Below, in pieces: positions 9,331-18,463 of a DNA stretch of 64,000 nt. The position numbers and the translations under genes were made by a program. The DNA comes from Neoroseomonas alkaliterrae (lineage in GTDB: Bacteria; Pseudomonadota; Alphaproteobacteria; Acetobacterales; Acetobacteraceae). The notes beneath the pieces are model-generated. The model was not told the DNA's origin, did not search any database, and saw nothing but the letters and a program-made list of their open reading frames with translations. Within the stretch, counting starts at the first letter, position 1. Each line of letters opens with the position of its first letter. The stretch covers positions 106,899 through 170,898 of the forward strand of contig NZ_JACIJE010000010.1 in assembly GCF_014199195.1 (NCBI RefSeq). Reading direction: 5' to 3'.

Positions 9331-11585
9331 GCGCGCCGCCCGCTCCCGTCCGCATCCTGCACGTCCTCAAGTTCTACCGCCCGGACTTCACCGGCGAGGG
9401 CGTCTTCCTCGAACGCTGCAGCGCCGTGATGCAGGAACAGGCGCCCGAGGTCGCGCACGATCTGCTCGTGACCCGCACCCCGGGCGAGACGGTGCAGCCC
9501 CAGGACGCCGCCTGCTCGACGCTCGCGCGCATCATCTACCTGCAGCGGCGCCCCACGGGCGTGCTGCGCCACCACCTCGCGCTGATCGGCTGGTTCCTGC
9601 GCAACCTCCATCGCTACGCGGCGGTCCATGTCCGCACCCATGCGGACTGGTATTTCGTCACCTACCTGCTCACGCGGCTCGCCGGCCGCCGGCTCGTCAT
9701 CTCCGCGACGCTCGACGACAGCATCCCCGTGCTGGTCTCGCGCTACCGCCCGAGCTTCCGCGCCATCGCGCGGCGCGGCTTCGCGCTGTTCCACGACTAC
9801 ATCGGCATCTCGCCCCGCCTGCAGGAGGAGAACCTCGCCGCGGTCGCCGATCCCGCCCGCTGCCACCTCATCCCCTGCGGCATCACCATCCCCGCCGATG
9901 CCGCCTCGCTGCGGCCGGCGATGCGCGCGCGGCTCGGCGTGGCGGAGCAGGATCCCGTGCTACTCTTCGTGGGCGGGCTGTGCGAGCGCAAGGACCCCCT
10001 CGCGCTGATCGAGGCGCTGCCCGCCGTGCGCGCGGAGGCGCCCGGCGCGCGCCTCGTGCTGGTCGGGCCGGAACTCGAACCCGACTACGTGGCGCATCTG
10101 CATGCGCGCGTGGCCGCGCTTGGCCTTGCCGAGGCGGTGCTCTTCGCCGGCCGCCAGGACGACCCGCATCCCTGGTTCGCCGGCGCGGACATCCTCGCCT
10201 TCGCCTCGCGCCTCGAAGGCTTCGGCACGGTGGTGCCGGAGGCGATGGCCCATGGCCTGCCCGTCGTCGTCCGCCGCCTGCCGGGGGTGAACGAGGATTT
10301 CGTGGTGGACGGCGAGACCGGCCTCGCCTTCACCGACCAGCAGGGGCTGATCGCCGCGCTGCTCGCCCTGGTGCGCGATCCCGCGCTGCGCCGGCGCATC
10401 GGTGAGGCGGCGCGCGGCCTCGCGCTGGCCCGCTTCAGCATGGACGAGGTGGCCGCGCGCTACCTCGCCGTCTATCGCGGGCAGCCGCGGCCGGCCGCCG
10501 CGCCCGCATCCGCGCCGCCGGCGCCGACCGGCCTCGGCGCCGGCGCCTCGGTGCTCGACCGCCGCTTCCACAGCCCGGTCGCGATCCCGCCGGACAGCCA
10601 GCCGCTGCTGCTGACGATGGTGGATGCCGAGGAAGCCTTCGACTGGTCGCGGCCCTTCGACCGGCAGAACACCGATGTCCGCTCGATGGCCGCGCAGGCG
10701 CTGGCGCATCGCGTCTTCGAGCGGCACGGTGTGCGCCCGCTCTACCTCACGGACTACCCCGTCGCGGCGCTGCCGGACGGGCGCGCGCCGCTGCGCGAGC
10801 TCATCGCCTCCGGCGTCGCCGAGGTCGGCGCGCAGCTCCATCCCTGGGTGACGCCGCCCTTCGACGAGACGGTCTCCGACCACAACAGCTTCGCCGGCAA
10901 CCTGCCCACGCGCCTGCAGCTCGAGAAGGCGCGCATGCTGACCGCGATGATCGAGGAGGCCTTCGGCACGCGCCCGCGCATCTGGCGCACCGGGCGCTTC
11001 GGCGTCGGCGTGCGCACGGCCGACATCCTGAGGGCGCTCGGCTATGCCGCCGACACCAGCGTCATGCCCTTCTGGCCTGCGGAGAACTGCCCCGCGCCCG
11101 CGGATTTCTGGCGCCTCTCGGCGCAGCCCTACTGGCTCGACCACGAACGCACGCTGATGGAGATCCCGGTCGCCGCGGCGCTGGTCGGCCGACTCGCAGG
11201 CCGGCGGGACGGCAGCCTCGCGCCGCTGGTCTTCAACCGCGGCGCGACGCGGCTCGGCGTGACCGGGGTCGCCGCGCGCTTCGGCCTGCTCGAACGCATC
11301 CGCCTCAGCCCCGAGGGCATCACCATCGAGGAGGCGAAGCGCCTCGCCCGCGCCATGCACGCGGCAGGGCATCGCGTCTTCGTGCTGACCTACCACTCGC
11401 CCTCGCTGGTGCCGGGCAACACGCCCTATGTGCGGACGGCGCGCGACCTCGATGCCTTCCTCGGCTGGCTCGACGCCTTCTACGCCTTCTTCCGCGAGGA
11501 ACTCGGCGGCCGGCCGGGCTCCTGGGAGGAGGTCCGCTGGCCCGGCCGCGCCGCCGGCACGACCCTGCGCGCGGCCGCAGACTGA
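9327..11585 (+). CDS. Fused GT4 glycosyltransferase and WalW-like polysaccharide deacetylase
   Basis: At 752 residues this is twice the length of an ordinary glycosyltransferase. Residues 1 to about 385 form a GT-B fold GT4 enzyme (ILHVLKFYRPDFTGEG, SRLEGFGTVVPEAMAHGLPVV with the EX7E motif). A Pro/Ala-rich linker leads to about residue 420. The C-terminal part, with LLTMVDAEEAFDW, VGAQLHPWVTPP and IWRTGRFGVG, matches WalW-type members of the polysaccharide deacetylase superfamily, usually encoded separately. The ATG overlaps the preceding TGA. It probably adds a hexose to a lipid-linked glycan, with the second domain trimming or deacetylating the product; whether that domain is active is unknown. 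Confidence 0.85.
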   Translation: MSAPPAPVRILHVLKFYRPDFTGEGVFLERCSAVMQEQAPEVAHDLLVTRTPGETVQPQDAACSTLARIIYLQRRPTGVLRHHLALIGWFLRNLHRYAAVHVRTHADWYFVTYLLTRLAGRRLVISATLDDSIPVLVSRYRPSFRAIARRGFALFHDYIGISPRLQEENLAAVADPARCHLIPCGITIPADAASLRPAMRARLGVAEQDPVLLFVGGLCERKDPLALIEALPAVRAEAPGARLVLVGPELEPDYVAHLHARVAALGLAEAVLFAGRQDDPHPWFAGADILAFASRLEGFGTVVPEAMAHGLPVVVRRLPGVNEDFVVDGETGLAFTDQQGLIAALLALVRDPALRRRIGEAARGLALARFSMDEVAARYLAVYRGQPRPAAAPASAPPAPTGLGAGASVLDRRFHSPVAIPPDSQPLLLTMVDAEEAFDWSRPFDRQNTDVRSMAAQALAHRVFERHGVRPLYLTDYPVAALPDGRAPLRELIASGVAEVGAQLHPWVTPPFDETVSDHNSFAGNLPTRLQLEKARMLTAMIEEAFGTRPRIWRTGRFGVGVRTADILRALGYAADTSVMPFWPAENCPAPADFWRLSAQPYWLDHERTLMEIPVAAALVGRLAGRRDGSLAPLVFNRGATRLGVTGVAARFGLLERIRLSPEGITIEEAKRLARAMHAAGHRVFVLTYHSPSLVPGNTPYVRTARDLDAFLGWLDAFYAFFREELGGRPGSWEEVRWPGRAAGTTLRAAAD

Positions 11586-11591
11586 GACGGG

Positions 11592-12329
11592 ATGCGCCTC
11601 GCCTCGATCCTGACAGCGCAGCTCCTGCCGCCGCTGATCCTCGCCTGGGCGGCGCTCGCCGGCGGGCTGCTCGCCTGGCGGCGCGCGCGGTTCGCGGGCG
11701 CGCTCGCGGCAGCGGGCGGGCTCGGCATCCTCGTCCTCGCGACACCCTTCGCGGCGGGCAGCCTGCGCGCGGGGCTCGAGGAGAGGATCCCGGAAGCCGC
11801 CACGACGCCACCGGGCGCCATCGTCATCCTCGGCGGCGACACCGTCCGCGGCCTTGCCGGCACCGAGCCCGGGCCGCTCACGCTCGAACGCCTGCGCGCC
11901 GGGGCGGCGCTGCACCGGCGCAGCGGCCTGCCCGTGCTGGTCACGGGCGGCACGCTCGGCCCCGGCCAGCCGCCGGTCGCGCGCGTCATGGCGGCGAGCC
12001 TCGCCGCCGATTTCGGCGTCACTGCCCGCTGGATCGAGGCCGAGGCGGCGGACACGCGCGGCAACGCGATGCTCTCGGCGGCGATGCTGCGCGCCGAGGG
12101 CATCGGCACGGTGCATCTGGTCAGCCACGGCTGGCACCTCGCCCGCGCCACGGCGGCCTTCCGCCGCGCCGGTCTCGCCGTGCATCCGGCCCCGCTCCGC
12201 CTCTACGGCCCGCCGCGGGGCGGCTGGGCGGACGCCGTGCCGCGACCCGCCGTGCTCGGCGCGTCCTGGCTGATGCTGCGCGAATGGGCCGGGCTGATCG
12301 TCTATCGCCTGCGCGACGGCGCGGCATGA
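11592..12329 (+). CDS. YdcF/SanA-type DUF218 membrane protein
   Basis: This 245-residue protein opens with two hydrophobic segments (about residues 5-28 and 34-55), then a DUF218 domain: AIVILGGD, LPVLVTGG, EAADTRGNAMLSA and HLVSHGWHLARA are characteristic. The family (YdcF, SanA, ElyC) is tied to envelope polysaccharide metabolism and lipid-carrier recycling, but its biochemistry is poorly defined. It starts seven bases after the previous stop, and its own TGA overlaps the next ATG, so it belongs to the same operon. Confidence 0.85.
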   Translation: MRLASILTAQLLPPLILAWAALAGGLLAWRRARFAGALAAAGGLGILVLATPFAAGSLRAGLEERIPEAATTPPGAIVILGGDTVRGLAGTEPGPLTLERLRAGAALHRRSGLPVLVTGGTLGPGQPPVARVMAASLAADFGVTARWIEAEAADTRGNAMLSAAMLRAEGIGTVHLVSHGWHLARATAAFRRAGLAVHPAPLRLYGPPRGGWADAVPRPAVLGASWLMLREWAGLIVYRLRDGAA

Positions 12330-13420
12330 GCGCGAGCCTCGCCCTGGCGTCCTGGCACCACGCGCCCGCGCGTGGCATGGTCCGCCGCCCGATGCAGCCC
12401 TTCCCGCCGCCCGCCGCGGATGCCGTCCTGCCCGCGCCGGCAGGGGGCGACTTCTTCGCCTCCCGCCCCTGGTTCGCCACCGTCGCCGCCCATGCCCTGC
12501 CGCCGGGCACCGCGGCCGAGGCGCAGGAGGCCGAGGGCGTCTGGCTGATGCTGCGGCGCGAGGGCCGGCGGCTGTCGAGCCTGACCGTGCCCTATTCCCA
12601 GGGCTGGGCGCCGCTCGGCCCGCCGGGGGCGGACTGGTTCGCGGCCGGGCGGCGGCTCGGCACGCTGTGGCGCGGCAGCCCGCCGGGCCTGCTCGACACG
12701 CTCGATCCCGCCGCGCCGGGCATCGAGGACTTCCTGCGGGGCCTGCGTGCCGCGGGCCTCCTCCCGCTTCGCTACCGCCATGCCGGGCATTGGCGCGAGG
12801 CCTGGGCGGAGCGGCTCGGCTGGGACGCCTATCTCGCCTCGCGGCCCTCGCGGCTGCGCAACACGATCCGCCGCCGCCTCGCCCAGGCCGCAGGCGGGCT
12901 GGACCATGAGATCACCGCCGCGCCCGGCCCCGCGCTGGAGGCCGCCATCGCCGCCTTCGAGGCGGTGCGCGCGCGCAGCTGGAAGCCCGCCGAACCCTTC
13001 CCCGCCTTCGATGCCGCGCTGATGCGCGCGGCCGCCGCCGAGGGCGTGCTGCGCCTCGGCATCCTGCGCCGCCGCGCGGATGGCGCGCCCATCGCGGCGC
13101 AGTACTGGATCCTCGACCATGGCGGGCGGCGGGCGCTGGTGCCGAAGCTGTTCCACGACGAGGCCGCCCGCGCCGAAAGCCCGGGAACCATCCTGACCGC
13201 CCTGATGATCCGCCACATCCTCGACGAACAGGACATCCGCGCGCTCGATTTCGGGCGCGGCGACGACGACTACAAGCGCATGTGGGTCGGATGCCGCAAG
13301 CAGCGCATCGGCGTGGTGCTGGCCGACCCGCGCCACCCGGCAGGCGCGCTCGCCATCCTGCGCCATGCCGCCGGCGCGCTGCGGCGGCGCCTCAGCCCCG
13401 GGGAAGCGCGCGACGCATGA
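12326..13420 (+). CDS. FemAB/GNAT-like acyltransferase in glycan cluster
   Basis: This protein of about 364 residues resembles the BioF2-like/FemAB GNAT superfamily. The conserved C-terminal part reads PIAAQYWILDHGGRRALVPKLFHDE...SPGTILTALMIRHI...ALDFGRGDDDYKRMW, the usual place for the acyl-donor pocket. FemAB-like proteins accompany exopolysaccharide and exosortase clusters and probably attach an acyl or aminoacyl group to a sugar. The start at 12326 overlaps the previous stop; an internal Met at 12377 is also possible. Its own stop overlaps the next ATG. Confidence 0.75.
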   Translation: MSASLALASWHHAPARGMVRRPMQPFPPPAADAVLPAPAGGDFFASRPWFATVAAHALPPGTAAEAQEAEGVWLMLRREGRRLSSLTVPYSQGWAPLGPPGADWFAAGRRLGTLWRGSPPGLLDTLDPAAPGIEDFLRGLRAAGLLPLRYRHAGHWREAWAERLGWDAYLASRPSRLRNTIRRRLAQAAGGLDHEITAAPGPALEAAIAAFEAVRARSWKPAEPFPAFDAALMRAAAAEGVLRLGILRRRADGAPIAAQYWILDHGGRRALVPKLFHDEAARAESPGTILTALMIRHILDEQDIRALDFGRGDDDYKRMWVGCRKQRIGVVLADPRHPAGALAILRHAAGALRRRLSPGEARDA

Positions 13421-14550
13421 GAATCCTCTACTCCCACCGCATCGGCTCGAAGGACGGCCAGGGCGTGCATCTCGAGGCGCTGGTCGCCGCCCTGCGCGCC
13501 GCGGGCCACGAGGTGCGCGTCGTCGGCCCCGCCGCCTTCGCCGAGGCGGAACTCGGCGGGGACAGCGGCCTCGTCGCGCGCATCCGCCGCAGCCTGCCGC
13601 GTTTCGCGGCGGAGCTTGCCGAGCTCGCCTATTCCGTGCCGGCCTATTGGCGCCTCGCGCGCGAGGCGCGCGCCTTCCACCCGGATGCGATCTACGAGCG
13701 CTACAACCTGTTCTACCTCTCGGGCGCCTGGCTCGCGCGGCGGCTCCGCCTGCCCTTCCTGGTCGAGGTCAATGCCCCGCTCGCCGAGGAGCGCGCGCGC
13801 TTCGGCGGCCTCGCGCTCGGTGGGCTGGCGCGCTGGAGCGAGGGCTTCGTCTGGCGCCGCGCGACACGGGTGCTGCCGGTGACGCAGGTGCTGGCCGATC
13901 GCGTGGCCGCGGCGGGCGTGGACCCCGCGCGCATCACGGTGGTGCCGAACGGCATAGACCTCGCCGAGTTCCCCGAGCCCGCGCCGGCGCCGGGCGGCGA
14001 TCCGCTGGTCCTCGGCTTCGTCGGCTTCGTGCGGGACTGGCACGGGCTCGATGCCGTGCTGCGGGGCATCGCCGCCTGGCGGGGGCCGACGCGCCTCGCC
14101 CTGACCGTGGTCGGCGAGGGCCCGGCGCGGCCGGGGCTCGAGGCGCTGGCGGCCGAGCTCGGCATCGCGGACCGCGTGCGCTTCACCGGCCTTGCCCAGC
14201 GCGCGGCGATCCCGGGCCATGTCGCGGGCTTCGACATCGCGCTGCAGCCGGCCTCGGTGCCCTATGCCTCGCCGCTGAAGGTGTTCGAGTACATGGCCGC
14301 GGGCCGCGCGATCGTCGCGCCGGACCAGCCCAACATCCGCGAGGTGCTGGAGCACGGCCGCACCGCGATGCTGTTCGACCCCGCGCGGGAGGGCGCGATG
14401 TGGGAGGCGATCGGCCTGCTCGCCGCCGATCCCGCGCTGCGCGCGCGCCTCGGGGCGGCGGCGCGGGCCGAGATCCTGGCGCGCGACCTCACCTGGGCGG
14501 GGAATGCGCGGCGGGTGGCGGCGATGGCAGCGGCGGCGCGCGAGGCATGA
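13417..14550 (+). CDS. GT4 family glycosyltransferase
   Basis: This 377-residue GT-B enzyme begins MRILYSHRIGSKDGQGVHLEALVAALRAAGH, giving the N-terminal Gly-rich acceptor loop. The C-terminal Rossmann half shows PNGIDL, LGFVGFVRDWHGLDAVL and PASVPYASPLKVFEYMAAGRAIVAP, the last holding the donor-nucleotide Glu region. It probably transfers a nucleotide-sugar residue to a lipid-linked intermediate at the cytoplasmic membrane. The ATG overlaps the previous TGA and its TGA overlaps the flippase ATG. Confidence 0.88.
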   Translation: MRILYSHRIGSKDGQGVHLEALVAALRAAGHEVRVVGPAAFAEAELGGDSGLVARIRRSLPRFAAELAELAYSVPAYWRLAREARAFHPDAIYERYNLFYLSGAWLARRLRLPFLVEVNAPLAEERARFGGLALGGLARWSEGFVWRRATRVLPVTQVLADRVAAAGVDPARITVVPNGIDLAEFPEPAPAPGGDPLVLGFVGFVRDWHGLDAVLRGIAAWRGPTRLALTVVGEGPARPGLEALAAELGIADRVRFTGLAQRAAIPGHVAGFDIALQPASVPYASPLKVFEYMAAGRAIVAPDQPNIREVLEHGRTAMLFDPAREGAMWEAIGLLAADPALRARLGAAARAEILARDLTWAGNARRVAAMAAAAREA

Positions 14551-16043
14551 GCGGCTCACTCGCGCAGCGGGTGGCGAAGGGCGCGGCCTTCATGGTGGCC
14601 GCACGGCTCGCCGCCCGTCTGATCGGCGTCCTCTCGACGCTGATCCTCGCCCGCCTGCTGATGCCGGAGGATTTCGGCATCATAGCCCTGGCCGCGGCCG
14701 CCTTCACCCTGGCCGACATGGCGCTGGCCACCGGCTATGCGCTGCTGCTCGTGCGGCGCGAGACGGTGGACCGCGACGTCTACGACACCGCCTGGACGAT
14801 GAACCTGATCCGCTGCGTCCTGCTCGCGGCGATCACGGTCGCGACGGCGCCGCTGCAGGCCTGGGCGGTGGGCGAGCCGCGGATCGAGGCCGTGCTGATG
14901 GTGGTGGCGGCGACGACGCTGCTCGACGGATTCACGAGCATCGGCCTGATGCGCCAGCAGCGGGAACTGCGCTTCGGCCCGGCCTTCCGGCTGCAGATCA
15001 CGCAGCGGCTGCTCTCCTTCGCGCTCACGGTCGTGCTCGCCATCGTGCTCGGCAACTACTGGGCGCTGGTGCTCGGCAACCTCGCCGCGAAGATGGTCAC
15101 GGTGCCCTATTCCTACCTGCTCGCGCCGCATCGGCCACGCCTGTGCCTGACGCATTGGCGGGAGTTCCTGTCCTTCTCGAAGTGGCTCTTCGCCCTGAAC
15201 CTGTGCAACGCGACCGACCTCATCTCGCCGAACCTCCTGCTCGGCGCGCTGCAGGGCGTCGGCGCGACGGGGCGCTATGCCGTCGCCCACCAGCTCGGCG
15301 CGGCGCCGGTGAGTGAGATCGCCTCGCCGGTCAGGCAGCCGCTCTATGCCGGATATGCGAATGTGCAGGGCGAGCCCGATCGCCTGCGCCGGCATTTCCT
15401 CGAAAGCCTCGCCCTGGTCGCGGCGGTGATCGTGCCGCTTTCGGTCGGCATCGCGCTGACCGCGCCCGAGATCGAGCGCATCGCGCTCGGCCGGAACTGG
15501 GCCGGCACGGCGCCGCTGATCGCGCTCTGCGCGCTGTTCGCGCTGGTGGACTACATCGCCCTCTTCCCGCACAGCATCCTGACGATCCGCGACCGGCTGG
15601 GGCAGATGGTCGCCACCTATGCCGCGACGCTGCTGCTGCGCCTGCCCTTCGTCGTCCTCGGCATCTGGTGGGACGGGGCGACCGGCATGGCGGCCGCGCT
15701 GCTCGCGACATCTCTGGGCAATGCCCTGGTCTGGCACCGGCTGGGTGGGCGCGAACTCGGCTACAGCCTCGCCATGGCGGGCGCGGCGGTGGCGAGACCG
15801 CTGCTCGCCGCCCTGCTCATGACGGCGGTGGTCCTCGCGCTCCGCTCGGCCCTCCCGCCGGCCTCGGGCGAGCTCGGCGAGGCGCTGCTGCGGCTGCTCC
15901 TGCTCGCCCTGGCGGGCGCCGCGACGCATCTCGGCGCCGCCTTCGCGCTCTGGTGGCTGGCCGGCCGCCCGCACGGCGCCGAGACAAGGGTGATCGAGAT
16001 GGCGCTCGCCGCGCTGCGCCGCATCCGGCCCGCGCGGCGATGA
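14547..16043 (+). CDS. MOP-superfamily polysaccharide flippase (Wzx-like)
   Basis: This 498-residue polytopic protein has about 12-14 predicted hydrophobic helices. The N-terminal pattern KGAAFMVAARLAARLIGVLSTLILARLL followed by EDFGIIALAAAA is diagnostic of the polysaccharide-transport (PST) branch of the MOP superfamily. It should flip lipid-linked glycan across the inner membrane to the periplasm. It sits between two glycosyltransferase genes and overlaps both by four bases. No Wzy polymerase is found nearby, so chain extension must be encoded elsewhere or not occur. Confidence 0.88.
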   Translation: MSGSLAQRVAKGAAFMVAARLAARLIGVLSTLILARLLMPEDFGIIALAAAAFTLADMALATGYALLLVRRETVDRDVYDTAWTMNLIRCVLLAAITVATAPLQAWAVGEPRIEAVLMVVAATTLLDGFTSIGLMRQQRELRFGPAFRLQITQRLLSFALTVVLAIVLGNYWALVLGNLAAKMVTVPYSYLLAPHRPRLCLTHWREFLSFSKWLFALNLCNATDLISPNLLLGALQGVGATGRYAVAHQLGAAPVSEIASPVRQPLYAGYANVQGEPDRLRRHFLESLALVAAVIVPLSVGIALTAPEIERIALGRNWAGTAPLIALCALFALVDYIALFPHSILTIRDRLGQMVATYAATLLLRLPFVVLGIWWDGATGMAAALLATSLGNALVWHRLGGRELGYSLAMAGAAVARPLLAALLMTAVVLALRSALPPASGELGEALLRLLLLALAGAATHLGAAFALWWLAGRPHGAETRVIEMALAALRRIRPARR

Positions 16044-17152
16044 CGCCGCCCGCGCCCCGCCTCCTGCACGTCTTCCCCTCCTTCACCGTGGGCGGCGCGC
16101 AGGTGCGCGCGGCCGCGCTGATGAACCGCTTCGGCGAGGGCTTCCGCCATGCCGTCGTTGCCCTTGATGGCCGCTTCGACTGCGTGGAACGCCTCGCCCC
16201 GGGCCTGCGCATCGAGACCATCGCCTTCCCGCGCCGCGAGGGCGAAGCGCTGCCCGCCCGCCTGCTGCGTATCCGCCGCGCCATCGCCGCGGTGGGCCCG
16301 GACGCGCTGATCACCAGCAACTGGGGCAGCATCGAATGGGCGATGGCGAACCTCGTCCCGCCGCGCCTGCCGCACCTGCACATGGAGGACGGCTTCGGCC
16401 CGGACGAGGCCGCGGGGCAGAAGCCGCGCCGGGTCTGGACGCGCCGCCTCGTGCTCCGGCGCAGCCGGGTGCTGCTGCCCTCCCTGACGCTGCTCGCCAC
16501 GGCGCGGGAGGTCTGGCGGCTGCCGGATCGGACGCTGTTCTACGTGCCAAACGGCATCGACCTCGCGCGCTTCGCCCCGCGCGGTCCGCGCGCGGACCTC
16601 GCCGTGCCGGGCGAGGGCCCGCTGATCGGCACCGTGGCAGCGCTGCGGGCCGAGAAGAACGTCGCGCGCCTGCTGCGCGCGGTCGCGATCCTCGCGCGCG
16701 AGGGCCTGGACTGCCGCCTCGCGGTCATCGGCGACGGGCCGGAACGGGTCATGCTCGGCGCGCTCGCGGCCGAGCTCGGCATCGCGGAGCGGACCCGCTT
16801 CACCGGCCATGTCCCCGACCCCGCCGCGGCCTATCGCGCGCTCGATCTCTTCGCGCTCTCCTCGGACACCGAGCAGATGCCCTTCTCGGTGCTCGAGGCC
16901 ATGGCGACGGCGCTGCCCGTGGCCGCGACCGATGTCGGCGACGTGCGCGCCATGCTCGCCCCGGAGAACGCGCCGCATGTCGCGGCGCGCGAGGACGCCG
17001 CCCTCGCCGCCGCCCTCGGCGCGCTGCTCCGCGATGCCGGGCTGCGCGCGGCGATCGGCGCGGCGAACCGCGCGCGCGCGGAACGGGACTTCGACCAGGA
17101 GGTGATGTTCGCCCGCCACGCCGCGCTGTGGCGGAACAAGGCGCCCGCATGA
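16040..17152 (+). CDS. GT4 family glycosyltransferase
   Basis: This 370-residue GT-B protein starts MTPPAPRLLHVFPSFTVGGAQ, where VGGAQ is the typical N-terminal loop of GT4 enzymes. Further motifs are YVPNGIDLARF, GTVAALRAEKNVARLL, VIGDGPER and ALSSDTEQMPFSVLEAMA. It is the last gene of the tightly overlapping plus-strand glycan run. The next 168 bases contain only short G+C-rich direct repeats before the convergent gene, and no clear terminator. Confidence 0.88.
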   Translation: MTPPAPRLLHVFPSFTVGGAQVRAAALMNRFGEGFRHAVVALDGRFDCVERLAPGLRIETIAFPRREGEALPARLLRIRRAIAAVGPDALITSNWGSIEWAMANLVPPRLPHLHMEDGFGPDEAAGQKPRRVWTRRLVLRRSRVLLPSLTLLATAREVWRLPDRTLFYVPNGIDLARFAPRGPRADLAVPGEGPLIGTVAALRAEKNVARLLRAVAILAREGLDCRLAVIGDGPERVMLGALAAELGIAERTRFTGHVPDPAAAYRALDLFALSSDTEQMPFSVLEAMATALPVAATDVGDVRAMLAPENAPHVAAREDAALAAALGALLRDAGLRAAIGAANRARAERDFDQEVMFARHAALWRNKAPA

Positions 17153-17320
17153 ACGCCCGCGGGCCGGGCCGCACCGCCCCTCGCTGAAACCGGCACGCTG
17201 CGCCCTGTCGCCTGCGGGCATCGCGCCTGCGGGCGGAACCGCGGGCTGTCGCCCGGTCGGCGGGGATCGGCGTTGCTGCACCGCTTGTCGGGTTCGGCGA
17301 TACGACCCGCGCCGGACCGG

Positions 17321-18370
17321 CTACCCCGCCGCTCCGCCCCGCCGCGCGATCCGCCCGACCAGCCCGCGCAGCGAAAGCCGCGGCACCACCGTCGCCCAGA
17401 CCAGTTCGCGCGAGGCATTGGCGAGGCTCGTCTTGTAGCGCGCCTCGCCGGCGAGAAAGTCGTAGCCGCGATCCCCGCGCGCGAGCGCCCGCCGGATCGC
17501 CTGGTGGTGGCAGGCGAGGCCGGGCTTGCGCTGCGGGTCCTGCGCCGCCGCCCAGCCGCTCTGATAGGCCGAGACCATGCCGCCATGGCGAAGGTTGTAG
17601 AGCACGCCGACGAGCGACCCGCCCGCGGTGACGCGCAGCAGCTCCAGCATCCCGCGCGCCAGCAGCCGCTGCACCAGCGCGGCGTGGAAACGCCGCAGGA
17701 AGGGCGTGGCGAAGGCCCCGCCCTCGCCCCGGCCGTCCCATCGCGCGGCGTGCAGCGCCATCAGCTCGTCCAGGAAGCGGCTGGCCTCCTCCGCGCTCGT
17801 CGCCTCCTGCGCCGCGATCGGGCCCGCCTCGGCGATCAGCCGGTCCGAGCGCCGCATTTGCGACCGCGCATTGGCCGAAAGCGTCGCCAGCCAGTCACCG
17901 CCGGCCGCCCGCACGGCGTCGAGGTCCACCCAGGGCGCGGGGCGCGGCCGCGCATGCCAGATGACGCCGCCCGCCTCGGCCGGCAGACCGGCCGGCACGC
18001 CGGACAGGCGCAGCCCGCCGCCGCCCGCCGCGCGCAGCGCCGCGGCCAGCATCGCGCCCCGCGTGCCCGGCGGCGCATCGCGCGCCACCAGCGGGCCGTT
18101 GTGCTCGATGAAGGGGCGGTCGCGGGCGGGATCGCCGCTCTCGTGCAGATGCAGGGCGCCGCCGGCGCGGTTGAACAGCGCGAGGCCGACGCAGGCCCCG
18201 CCCGCCTCGGCCCGGACCAGCAGCGGCGCCTCGTAGCGCTCGGCGGCGAGGCAGCCGACCCAGGCCCAGGACTGGAAGACGCTCGCCTCCGCCCGCGCCT
18301 CCAGCGCCTCCCATGCCGCGCCGAGGGCGTCCCAGTCCCGCGGCGTCTCGAGATGCAGGGCGAGCGTCAT
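17321..18370 (-). CDS. FemAB/GNAT-like transferase (BioF2-like)
   Basis: This 349-residue protein is a second member of the BioF2-like GNAT family. FQSWAWVGCLAAERYEAPLL at the N-terminus and SLVGVLYNLRHGGMVSAYQSG...QAIRRALARGDRGYDFLAGEARYK at the C-terminus are the familiar conserved blocks, close in layout to the cluster protein at 12326-13420. It is convergent with the glycan operon and divergent from the pyrC-like gene, so it has its own promoter in the 93-base gap. An N-acyl or aminoacyl transfer to a surface glycan is the best guess. Confidence 0.78.
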   Translation of the reverse strand: MTLALHLETPRDWDALGAAWEALEARAEASVFQSWAWVGCLAAERYEAPLLVRAEAGGACVGLALFNRAGGALHLHESGDPARDRPFIEHNGPLVARDAPPGTRGAMLAAALRAAGGGGLRLSGVPAGLPAEAGGVIWHARPRPAPWVDLDAVRAAGGDWLATLSANARSQMRRSDRLIAEAGPIAAQEATSAEEASRFLDELMALHAARWDGRGEGGAFATPFLRRFHAALVQRLLARGMLELLRVTAGGSLVGVLYNLRHGGMVSAYQSGWAAAQDPQRKPGLACHHQAIRRALARGDRGYDFLAGEARYKTSLANASRELVWATVVPRLSLRGLVGRIARRGGAAG

Positions 18371-18450
18371 CCCCCGCCCATAGCAGGCGCGGCGGCCAGC
18401 GTCGCGCCCGGGCCGCGCCGCGCATGGCTGGCGGGACTCGCGCGCCCGTC

Positions 18451-18456
18451 TATAAC
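18451..18456 (+). promoter_or_regulatory. Possible -10 element (TATAAC) of the pyrC-like operon
   Basis: TATAAC lies eight bases before the ATG at 18464, which also lacks a Shine-Dalgarno sequence. A start of transcription about seven bases downstream would give a leaderless mRNA. No good -35 element is visible. Confidence 0.3.
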
Positions 18457-18463
18457 CGGCCCC

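Noticed and set aside
17153..17320. Short direct repeats (CGCCTGCGGGC twice) between convergent genes
   Set aside because: Two 11-base copies in G+C-rich DNA are not enough to support a functional element or terminator.
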